Part shown: positions 39,658 through 46,732 of the stretch, in pieces
Layout of the letters: every line of letters starts with the position of its first letter
How positions within the stretch are numbered: position 1 is the first letter of the stretch
Source: CAYLLN01 sp964384375
Lineage (GTDB): Bacteria > Planctomycetota > Planctomycetia > Pirellulales > Pirellulaceae
Direction of reading: 5' to 3'
Length of the DNA stretch: 64,000 nucleotides
NCBI GenBank assembly: GCA_964384375.1
Contig: CAYLLN010000011.1
Span: 1 to 64,000 of the forward strand
Translations under genes and position numbers: made by a program
The notes under the pieces: model-generated
The model's input: only the letters and a program-made list of their open reading frames with translations
Databases searched by the model: none
Told to the model about the DNA's origin: nothing

Positions 39658-41067
39658 TTAGAGGATTTCCCGAATCACTTCCCCTTCGTCCAGAATCGAC
39701 CGCGGGCGGTCGAGCATATCGTAGGCCACCCCGCGATAGTTGACGCCGAGCAGGTGATAGATCGTCGCCGCCACATCCCACGGGCCGTAAGGGTGTGTGA
39801 TCGGTTTGGAAGCAGTGCGGTCGGTCTCGCCGATGACTTGTCCCGCCTTTACGCCGCCGCCGGCAAAGAACAGTGAGCCGGCCGCTCCCCAGTGATCGCG
39901 ACCGCCGGCTTTGTTGATGATCGGCGTCCGGCCGAATTCGGTGATGAAGCAAACGAGCGTCGTGTCCAAGAGACCGCGGTCATCGAGGTCGCGAATCAAG
40001 GTAGCAAATGCCTTGTCCATTCCCGCCAGGTGATAGCCGCGGCGGCACATCTCTTGGATTGGCGGGTGATTCTGCGACGGAGCGTTGTGGTTGTCCCAGA
40101 TGTTGCCGTAGTCCGGGTCGTAGCCGTAATCGACCATCACGAATCGTGCCCCTGCCTCGACCAGCCTACGGGCTTGCAGGCAGCGTCCGCCGATCTTCGT
40201 TCGGCCGTAGGCCTCGCGCACGGCAGCCGGCTCATCGTCGGCTTCAAACGCACGGCGGATCTCTGGCGTCGTCAGCAGCCGCAGGGCATTTTGATACTGT
40301 GACTCGGCCGCCACGACCGTTTCGCTCCGGTCGAGCGCCCGGAGGGCCTGATCGAACGAGTCTCGCAGTTGCTGTCGGCCGGAAAGCCTGGCCAGCGGCA
40401 CTTCAGGAGCAAGGCCGAGCGACTGCGGCTGCAAATCTTCGCTCGCCTCGGCTGGCGGATTGTCGAGCTTTTCGCCGACGCTGAAATCGGGTTGAGCCGG
40501 CAATCCACCGAGGCAATACGGCGCATACTGATTCCCCAGCCAACCGCCGACGAAGAAGTTGTACGGCGGCGGCCCCGGCCGCGTGATTCCCGGCACCGCG
40601 ATATAACCCGGCAGTCCGTTCCGCGGACCTTGCAGGCGCCAGATGAGCGAGCCGATGTTTGGCTCGCTGTAAAGCTCGCTCATCGTGACGCGGCGGCCCG
40701 ACAGCGTATAAACCTGGCTGATCAGGTGGTCGCTCGAATCGTGTGAGAAACTCCGCAGCACCGCCAGCTTGTCGGCCACTGACCCCAGTTCGGGCACTGT
40801 CTCGCAAAACCGCACTCCCGGCAGTTTCGTGGCGATGTCTCCCAGCACGCCGCGCACCTCGACGGGTGCTTCAGGCTTGGGATCAAGCGAGTCGATGTGC
40901 GTGACGCCACCGGCCATCCACAGGAAGATGACGCTCTTGGCCTTCCCCTGCCCTTCGCGCGGAGCGGACTTCTCAGCCGCGGTTATTGCTGTTGGAATCG
41001 CCGATGCCGCAATGCTCAGCGAACCAACGCGCAGCAAATCGCGACGACCGAGCAAACTGGGAAGCAT
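39658..41067 (-). CDS. Tat-exported DUF1501 protein
   Basis: 469 residues. A twin-arginine leader (LLGRRDLLRVGSLSIAASAI) precedes the DUF1501 body: VIFLWMAGGVTHIDSLDPKP, VLRSFSHDSSDHLISQVYT, GLPGYIAVPGITRPGPPP, RFVMVDYGYDPDYGNIWDNH, VCFITEFGRTPIINKAGGRD and HPYGPWDVAATIYHLLGV. The family is sulfatase/alkaline-phosphatase-like in fold and greatly expanded in Planctomycetes, where members usually stand next to a DUF1553/DUF1549 cytochrome-like gene. No such partner is seen here, so this is a solitary copy. The function is unknown. Confidence 0.93.
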   Translation of the reverse strand: MLPSLLGRRDLLRVGSLSIAASAIPTAITAAEKSAPREGQGKAKSVIFLWMAGGVTHIDSLDPKPEAPVEVRGVLGDIATKLPGVRFCETVPELGSVADKLAVLRSFSHDSSDHLISQVYTLSGRRVTMSELYSEPNIGSLIWRLQGPRNGLPGYIAVPGITRPGPPPYNFFVGGWLGNQYAPYCLGGLPAQPDFSVGEKLDNPPAEASEDLQPQSLGLAPEVPLARLSGRQQLRDSFDQALRALDRSETVVAAESQYQNALRLLTTPEIRRAFEADDEPAAVREAYGRTKIGGRCLQARRLVEAGARFVMVDYGYDPDYGNIWDNHNAPSQNHPPIQEMCRRGYHLAGMDKAFATLIRDLDDRGLLDTTLVCFITEFGRTPIINKAGGRDHWGAAGSLFFAGGGVKAGQVIGETDRTASKPITHPYGPWDVAATIYHLLGVNYRGVAYDMLDRPRSILDEGEVIREIL

Positions 41068-41236
41068 GGTTGCGGTCCTCCATCGTTCTCGCCAACACGC
41101 ATCAAGGGGCGATTATCGGTGGTGCGATGGCGCGAGGCAAGCGGAAAGTGCTGTTCGTTGAGGCATGGAAGAAACATGCGTTCGTTCGGTCGTCAATTCC
41201 CTTGTTGCCTCACGTCCCTAGCTGTAAAAGTGGGAC

Positions 41237-42031
41237 ATGCAGCAGTATCTCGATCTTCTCCGGCACATTCTGCACCGCGGCACGACCAAGGGGGACCGCA
41301 CCGGCACCGGCACACGGAGCATCTTCGGCTACCAGATGCGGTTCGACCTGGCGGCCGGCTTTCCGCTGGTGACGACGAAGAAGGTCCACACGCGGTCGAT
41401 CATTCACGAGCTGCTCTGGTTCCTGCGCGGCGAGACGAATACGCGGTATCTGAAAGAAAACGGCGTCAGTATCTGGGACGAATGGGCGGACGAGAACGGC
41501 GAGCTTGGGCCGGTGTATGGCTATCAATGGCGATCGTGGCCGACGCCCGATGGCCGGAAGATCGACCAGATCACGCAAGTGATCGACCAGATTCGCCGCA
41601 CGCCCGACTCGCGACGGCTTATCGTCAGCGCCTGGAACGTGGCCGACGTGAATCAGATGGCCCTGCCGCCGTGCCACTTGCTCTTTCAGTTTTACGTCGC
41701 CGACGGCCGGCTCTCGTGCCAGATGTACCAGCGAAGTGCCGACGTATTCCTCGGCGTGCCGTTCAACATCGCATCGTATGCCCTGCTGACGCTGATGGTT
41801 GCCCAAGTGACCGACTTGGCCCCCGGCGAATTCATTCACACCTTTGGTGACGCCCACCTCTACAACAACCACATCGAGCAGGCCGAGTTGCAACTCACCC
41901 GCGAGCCGCGCGACCTGCCCACGCTGCGAATCAACCCCGCGGTCCGGTCGATCTTTGACTTCCAGTACGACGACTTCCAGATCGAGAACTACCACCCGCA
42001 TCCGCACATTGCGGCGAAGGTGGCGGTGTAG
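41237..42031 (+). CDS. thyA: Thymidylate synthase
   Basis: A 264-residue enzyme that makes dTMP from dUMP and methylene-tetrahydrofolate. The folate/dUMP Arg loop GDRTGTGTRSIFGYQM is present. LWFLRGETNTRYLKENGVSI and IWDEWADENGELGPVYGYQW follow, then the nucleophile Cys146 in ALPPCHLLFQFYV, RSADVFLGVPFNIASYALL and HLYNNHIEQ. The length is exactly that of E. coli ThyA. GTGGGA precedes the ATG. It is followed by folA 29 bases downstream, the usual pairing, because ThyA oxidises the folate that FolA then reduces. Confidence 0.97.
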   Translation: MQQYLDLLRHILHRGTTKGDRTGTGTRSIFGYQMRFDLAAGFPLVTTKKVHTRSIIHELLWFLRGETNTRYLKENGVSIWDEWADENGELGPVYGYQWRSWPTPDGRKIDQITQVIDQIRRTPDSRRLIVSAWNVADVNQMALPPCHLLFQFYVADGRLSCQMYQRSADVFLGVPFNIASYALLTLMVAQVTDLAPGEFIHTFGDAHLYNNHIEQAELQLTREPRDLPTLRINPAVRSIFDFQYDDFQIENYHPHPHIAAKVAV

Positions 42032-42060
42032 TTTTGCAAACCTTCACTGGGCATACGGAA

Positions 42061-42663
42061 ATGTCCTTCGACACTGCTTCAGGACCACGACCCGCCATTT
42101 CACTAATTGTTGCAATGGCTCAAAATCGGGTCATTGGTTGCAATGGCCAATTGCCCTGGCGAATGTCGACAGATCTGCAGCGCTTCAAGAAGCTGACGAT
42201 GGGACACGCCCTCGTCATGGGACGTAAGACATACGATTCGATCGGTCGTCCGTTACCTGGTCGACGCTCGATTGTGCTAACAACTCGCTTTCCAGACGGC
42301 GAATTTCGCCTTTTTCAGCAGTCAGCAATGTGGGCGCGTGAGCCCCCTCCAGAAGGAGATGTCCACTTTTTAACAGGTTTGGAAGTAGCACTCTCTGCGG
42401 CAAGCGCGCTCAAGAAAGAGGTGTTTGTGATTGGCGGCGGCGTGGTATTTGAAGAAACATTGCCATTCGCGAATCGAATCTACCTTTCACAAATTGAAGC
42501 AACCGTGAAGGGTGATACAAAGTTCCCGAAAATTAGCATGGATGGATGGCAAGTGGTAAGCAGAGAATCGTTTGAGAAGAACGAACGAAACCAGTACCGC
42601 CACACCTTTACGGTCCTACAAAGATTCCCAACACTCTTTGACTTTGAATACATCGATGCCTGA
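42061..42663 (+). CDS. folA: Dihydrofolate reductase
   Basis: A 200-residue enzyme that reduces dihydrofolate for thyA. Recognisable blocks are ISLIVAMAQNRVIGCNGQLP, WRMSTDLQRFKKLTMGHALV, MGRKTYDSIGRPLPGRRSIV, EVFVIGGGVVFEETLPFANR and the terminal GWQVVSRESF. It is longer than the typical 160 residues because of a 15-residue insertion (EFRLFQQSAMWAREPPPEGD) and extra ends. Its codons are clearly AT-richer (for example ATTGCAATGG, TTTGAAGAAACATTG) than those of thyA and the following gene, so this copy may have been acquired. The start is ATG at 42061 or TTG at 42034. Confidence 0.94.
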   Translation: MSFDTASGPRPAISLIVAMAQNRVIGCNGQLPWRMSTDLQRFKKLTMGHALVMGRKTYDSIGRPLPGRRSIVLTTRFPDGEFRLFQQSAMWAREPPPEGDVHFLTGLEVALSAASALKKEVFVIGGGVVFEETLPFANRIYLSQIEATVKGDTKFPKISMDGWQVVSRESFEKNERNQYRHTFTVLQRFPTLFDFEYIDA

Positions 42664-43051
42664 GCAAACTGAACAACTCCTCGACCTCAATCAAAAACTC
42701 CTCGCGTCGATCGTTTCCGGCGACTGGAAGACGTATGCCGAGTTGTGCGATCCGTCGATCACCTGCTTCGAGCCGGAGGCTCGCGGGCAACTGGCCGTCG
42801 GGATGCCGTTTCACAAATACTATTTCGACCTCCCCGGCTCGCCGCAGAAGCCCGCCAAGCAAGTGACGATGAGCCAGCCGCACGTCCGGATGATGGGGGA
42901 AGACGCGGCGATCATCTGCTACGTCCGGCTCACCCAATCGCTCGACGCCAGCGGCGCGCCACAGACGGGGCGGATGGAAGAAACCCGCGTCTGGCAGCGA
43001 ATTGGCGGGCAGTGGAAGCACGTCCATTTTCATCGGGCTGCGGGTAGTTAG
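42656..43051 (+). CDS. CaMKII-association-domain (SnoaL-like) protein
   Basis: 131 residues, cytoplasmic. The sequence LLDLNQKLLASIVSGDWKTY, ELCDPSITCFEPEARGQLAV and MPFHKYYFD, then HVRMMGEDAAIICYVRL, is the cone-shaped association domain first described at the C-terminus of calcium/calmodulin kinase II, a SnoaL/NTF2-like fold. It forms oligomers; bacterial stand-alone members have unknown ligands. The ATG overlaps the end of folA by eight bases. Its GC and codon use are back to the local norm. Confidence 0.88.
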   Translation: MPEQTEQLLDLNQKLLASIVSGDWKTYAELCDPSITCFEPEARGQLAVGMPFHKYYFDLPGSPQKPAKQVTMSQPHVRMMGEDAAIICYVRLTQSLDASGAPQTGRMEETRVWQRIGGQWKHVHFHRAAGS

Positions 43052-43082
43052 CGGTGCCGAGAATCGCCCAGCACCTCCGTCT

Positions 43083-43096
43083 CAGGCTCTCGCCTG
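43083..43096. terminator. Short hairpin between convergent genes
   Basis: CAGGC-tctc-GCCTG, a 5-bp perfect stem, sits between the end of 42656-43051 and the convergent 43127-43441. No T-run. A weak terminator candidate. Confidence 0.3.
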
Positions 43097-43126
43097 GGTT
43101 GAAACCAACTCGCATCTCGCAGGAGC

Positions 43127-43441
43127 CTAGTTACTTCCTGGGAAATTCGGAATTCGCACAACGGGCGGTGGCGTTGGTTCACCCTTTGCGGTATCGATCT
43201 TTGCCCGTATGTCGGGCGGAAGTGATGGAACGCCTGGGAGCGACCCGCAGTGGGTACAGAGCCAGTCTGTCGTGTATGCGCCAAACGCCGCGATAATCCA
43301 AATCGGCAGCCAGAGGCCAAAAAGAAACAGCGTGATGATCGCGTGAATCAAATGGTTTGCTTCGTTAACTGTGCGAACAAAGAGTCTATTCTGCTTGCAA
43401 TTTGGACAGTAAGTTCCCCAGTGCTCTTGTCGGCTTGGCAT
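43127..43441 (-). CDS. Small zinc-ribbon membrane protein
   Basis: 104 residues. Two CxxC pairs (YCPNCKQNR and LCTHCGSLPG) flank one strongly hydrophobic segment (ITLFLFGLWLPIWIIAAFGA). This probably gives a zinc ribbon assembled around a membrane hairpin or on both sides of one helix. The N-terminus MPSRQEHWGTYCPNC starts at the ATG at 43441; the open frame upstream to 43537 is not similar to anything. The tail is Pro/Thr-rich. The family is unknown and no neighbours suggest a role. Confidence 0.72.
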   Translation of the reverse strand: MPSRQEHWGTYCPNCKQNRLFVRTVNEANHLIHAIITLFLFGLWLPIWIIAAFGAYTTDWLCTHCGSLPGVPSLPPDIRAKIDTAKGEPTPPPVVRIPNFPGSN

Positions 43442-43577
43442 AGGAAAACTATGTGCCGTTGGCGGGAGCAAAGTCAAGCATAATTGAGTTCGGGTTGTCC
43501 CCACCGCGCGGAACATCCTCATCCGGCGAGCCATCAAGCAGACAGTCGCTGAGCCAGGTTACAATGCAGTCCCGGTG

Positions 43578-43611
43578 GGCCAGGGGCTCGCTTCGCTCGA
43601 CCCCAGCCACC
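43578..43611. repeat. CCAGGGGCTCGC...GCTCGACCCCAG palindrome
   Basis: CAGGGGCTCGC-tt-CGCTCGACCCCAG is an imperfect palindrome upstream of the DUF58 gene. I recognise it as a repeat type common in Planctomycetes. Only one copy is seen in the window. Confidence 0.7.
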
Positions 43612-43646
43612 CTGTAGTAGCTACCGCGATCGCGACTAGCGGCGCG

Positions 43647-43652
43647 TATAAT
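43647..43652 (+). promoter_or_regulatory. TATAAT -10 element directly ahead of the DUF58 gene
   Basis: A perfect TATAAT ends seven bases before the ATG at 43659. If used, transcription would start at or beside the ATG itself, giving a leaderless message. There is no good -35 17 bp upstream. Confidence 0.4.
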
Positions 43653-43658
43653 GGCCGC

Positions 43659-44555
43659 ATGGACAAGCCCGCCCTCGATCCGCAAACCCTCGCCAAGCTC
43701 AAGGGGCTCACGCTCCGGGCGCGGCACATCGTCGAGGGGTATGTTGCCGGCCTGCACAAAAGCCCGTATCACGGCTTTTCGATCGAGTTTGCCGAGCATC
43801 GCGAGTATGCCCCCGGCGACGACCTGCGGTACGTCGATTGGAAGGTCTTTGGCCGGACCGACAAGATTTACCTCAAGCAGTACGAAGACGAAACGAACCT
43901 GATCTGCTACCTCGTGCTCGATGTGAGCGAGAGCATGACGTACCGCAGCCGTGGGGTGGCCATGAGCAAGAGCGAATACGCCCAATGTGTCGCGGCAGCC
44001 CTCGCGTGGCTGGTGCTGCAGCAGCAAGACGCGGTGGGCTTGGCCACGTTCGACAGCCAGATTCGGACGCTCCTTCGCCCCAGCGGCAGCCCGTCGCACC
44101 TGGAGCAGGTGCTGCACGTGATGGAGTCGGCCACGCCGGGCAAAAAGACCGCGGCCGGGCCGATCTTTCACGAGTTGGCCGAGCGGCTGACCAAGCGGGG
44201 CGTTGTGGTCGTGCTGTCCGATTTTTTCGACGACGTGAATTCACTTGTCGCCGGGCTGAAACACTTTCGCCACCGGCGGCACGACGTTGTGCTCCTGCAT
44301 GTCCTCGATCCTGCGGAAATCGACTTCCAACTCTCCGGCCCGACGCAATTCAAGGGGCTGGAAGGGTTTCCGGCGGTCCAGGCCGATCCCTCGGTCATCC
44401 GGCGTGCGTACTTAAAGGAGTTCACCGCCTTCCAGCAGTCGTTGCAGCAAGCCTGCCGCACGCAGCAGATCGACTACGTCCTGATGCGAACCGACCAGCC
44501 GGTGGATGCGGCCCTGACGAGCTTTTTGGCGAGCCGGCGGCGGAGGGCGGGGTAG
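43659..44555 (+). CDS. DUF58 protein with VWA-like fold (operon first gene)
   Basis: 298 residues. It has the DUF58 signature HREYAPGDDLRYVDWKVFGR and TDKIYLKQYEDE, then a VWA-like MIDAS (VLDVSESMTYRS, DxSxS) and VVVLSDFFDD. DUF58 proteins usually stand between a MoxR ATPase and BatA/VWA genes and are thought to be chaperone-like partners of MoxR in assembling metal-binding protein complexes. No MoxR gene is seen here; it may lie elsewhere. The ATG at 43659 starts the recognisable MDKPALDPQTLAKL. It is eight bases from the BatA-like gene. Confidence 0.92.
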   Translation: MDKPALDPQTLAKLKGLTLRARHIVEGYVAGLHKSPYHGFSIEFAEHREYAPGDDLRYVDWKVFGRTDKIYLKQYEDETNLICYLVLDVSESMTYRSRGVAMSKSEYAQCVAAALAWLVLQQQDAVGLATFDSQIRTLLRPSGSPSHLEQVLHVMESATPGKKTAAGPIFHELAERLTKRGVVVVLSDFFDDVNSLVAGLKHFRHRRHDVVLLHVLDPAEIDFQLSGPTQFKGLEGFPAVQADPSVIRRAYLKEFTAFQQSLQQACRTQQIDYVLMRTDQPVDAALTSFLASRRRRAG

Positions 44556-44563
44556 CGGCATTG

Positions 44564-46732
44564 ATGATCCAACTCCAGCCAATCGTCGCCTTTTGGCAAT
44601 TCGGCAGCATCTGGATGCTGGGCTGGGGGCTCGCGGCTGCGCTGCCGATTCTGATTCACCTCTGGAGCCGGCGGAAGTATCGGGAAGAGTCGTGGGCGGC
44701 GATGGAGTTTTTGCTGGCGGCCATGCGAAAGAACGCCCGGCGGATTCAACTCGAACAGTGGCTGCTGCTGGCGGTGCGGACTGCGATTCTTGTCCTCCTC
44801 GCTCTGGCTTTGGCCGATCCGCAGCTTTCGCTCCTTTCCGGCTGGACGAACAGCACGGGCGGGCAATCACACGTCGTACTGGTGCTCGACGGTTCGTACT
44901 CGATGGACTACCGACGCGACGAGAAATCGCGGTTCGACGCGTCCAAGGAACTCGCGAAGCAACTTGTTGCCGACGGTAAGCAGGGGGACGGCTATACGCT
45001 GCTCGTCATGGGTCAGCCGCCGCAGGTGGTCATCGGCCAGCCAGCCTTTGACCCGGAGGACGTGAGCGAGGAGATCGACAACCTCCGCCTCCCGCACGCG
45101 GGAGCGAGCCTGCCGGCGACGCTCGCCGAGATTGAATCGATCCTCCGCCAGGCCGAGCAAAATCAGCCGCGACTGGTACGAAAACAGGTCGTCTTCTTCA
45201 CCGACCTGCAGCAGCAGACCTGGAACGATGCGAACACTGCCGACGGTCGCCAGCGGCTGGCCCGGCTGGAGCAGATTGCAAGCCTGTCGCTCGTCGATCT
45301 GGGGGAACCGGCTGCATCGAATCTGGCCGTCGCCCGCTTAGAAGCGAGCCAGCCGCTTGTCACCGCGCGGCAGGAAGTAACGCTCTCCGCCGAGATTCAG
45401 AGCCACTCCCGGCAGGACGCCCCGCGGCAGTCGGTCGAGTTTCTGGTCGATGGCCAGCGAATTGCCGACGAGCGGGTCGATGTCCCTGCTGGCGGGCGAA
45501 CGACCGTGAGCACGACCCACCGCTTCGAGACGCCCGGCGATCACGTCGTGGAGGTGCGGCTGGCCGACGACTCTCTGCCGCTCGACAACCGCCGCTGGCT
45601 GGCACTGAGCGTGAGGGACGCGATTCGTGTACTCGCGATTGGCGGTCGGCCGGGGGAAACGCGGCATGTGGCCCTCGCGCTCAATCCTCGGCCGCAGGAG
45701 CGCGGAGCGATCGAAGTGACCGAAGCACCCGAAAGCGTGCTGGTCGAAACGGACCTTGCGCCTTACGACTGCATCGTCATGTGCAATGTGGGTCGCATCA
45801 GCCGGGAAGAGGCGAGCGTCCTCCGGCGGCACCTGGATCGGGGCGGCGGCCTCGTCACGTTTCTCGGCGACCAGGTGCAACGCGAGAGCTACAACCAGCA
45901 ACTTGCCGGCGACGATCCGAAGCTCCGCGTCTTGCCGGCCAGACTCGGCGATGTTTCACCAGATGGCCAGCATCGTCTGAATCCGCTCGACTATCGGCAC
46001 TCGCTCATCGCCCCCTTCCGCGGGCACGAGGCAAGCGGCCTCTTGACCACGCCGATCTGGCGGTACGTCAAGCTCGATCCGTTTCCGGAAGCAAAGGTTG
46101 CCCTGGGCTTTGACGGTGGCGATGGGGCAATCATTGAGGAGCGGATCGGTCGCGGTCGGAGTCTGCTGTTTGCGTCGGCAGCATCGGCCGATTCACTCGA
46201 CCGGAGCACCACTCCGCCAACGCCGTGGACGGCGATTTCGTCCTGGCCCAGCTTTCCACCGCTCGTGCATGAAATGGTCAGCCACGCAGTCAGCGGACGC
46301 GGCGAAGGACGCACGGTGCTCGTCGGCGAGGACTTGACCGGCATCGCGTCCGGCATCGCTCCTGGGGCCGAGGCAACGCTCACGCGGCCCGGCGGCACTA
46401 CGCAAAAGCTCACGCTCGCGGCCGACGGCATCGACGCCCGCTGGACGATCCCCGATGCGGACTCCAGCGGCATTTACAGCGTGCAGTTTCCCGGCCATCC
46501 CACTCAGCAACTTGCCGTGAACCTGAACACTCGCGAAAGTGACCTCGCCCGTCTCGATCCGGAACTCTTGCCCAGCCAATTCAGCCGCGAGCTGGCCGAA
46601 CCAGGCCAGCCGCCCCCGGCATTGGCCGCTGCACAGGGCCGCTCGTTCTTCCGCCTGCTTCTTTCAGCAATGCTCGTGCTCGTGCTCATCGAGCCGTGCC
46701 TGGCGTGGTATTTCGGCAGGGGGCGAGGATGA
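44564..46732 (+). CDS. BatA-like membrane protein with VWA domain
   Basis: 722 residues. The N-terminal BatA/aerotolerance motif (WGLAAALPILIHLWSRRKYR) and two membrane helices are followed by a VWA domain (VVLVLDGSYSMDYR, MIDAS DxSxS). A long periplasmic-type beta region follows (VDGQRIADERVDVPAGGRTT), then a GATase-like segment (DCIVMCNVGRISREEASVLR). The C-terminal membrane helix is FRLLLSAMLVLVLIEPCLAW. The open frame extends upstream to 43838, overlapping DUF58, but the conserved part begins at the ATG at 44564. The next gene starts within its stop as ATGA, so translation is coupled. Confidence 0.9.
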   Translation: MIQLQPIVAFWQFGSIWMLGWGLAAALPILIHLWSRRKYREESWAAMEFLLAAMRKNARRIQLEQWLLLAVRTAILVLLALALADPQLSLLSGWTNSTGGQSHVVLVLDGSYSMDYRRDEKSRFDASKELAKQLVADGKQGDGYTLLVMGQPPQVVIGQPAFDPEDVSEEIDNLRLPHAGASLPATLAEIESILRQAEQNQPRLVRKQVVFFTDLQQQTWNDANTADGRQRLARLEQIASLSLVDLGEPAASNLAVARLEASQPLVTARQEVTLSAEIQSHSRQDAPRQSVEFLVDGQRIADERVDVPAGGRTTVSTTHRFETPGDHVVEVRLADDSLPLDNRRWLALSVRDAIRVLAIGGRPGETRHVALALNPRPQERGAIEVTEAPESVLVETDLAPYDCIVMCNVGRISREEASVLRRHLDRGGGLVTFLGDQVQRESYNQQLAGDDPKLRVLPARLGDVSPDGQHRLNPLDYRHSLIAPFRGHEASGLLTTPIWRYVKLDPFPEAKVALGFDGGDGAIIEERIGRGRSLLFASAASADSLDRSTTPPTPWTAISSWPSFPPLVHEMVSHAVSGRGEGRTVLVGEDLTGIASGIAPGAEATLTRPGGTTQKLTLAADGIDARWTIPDADSSGIYSVQFPGHPTQQLAVNLNTRESDLARLDPELLPSQFSRELAEPGQPPPALAAAQGRSFFRLLLSAMLVLVLIEPCLAWYFGRGRG

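Noticed and set aside
39387..39743. 118-residue reading frame containing DLCDLCALCDFALKE
   Set aside because: It is translated from the CGCAAAG repeat arms. The look-alike peptide is a product of the repeat, not a gene.
43838..44563. 242-codon N-terminal extension of the BatA-like gene
   Set aside because: It overlaps the DUF58 gene in another frame and is Arg/Ala/Pro-rich. The BatA motif begins right at the ATG at 44564.
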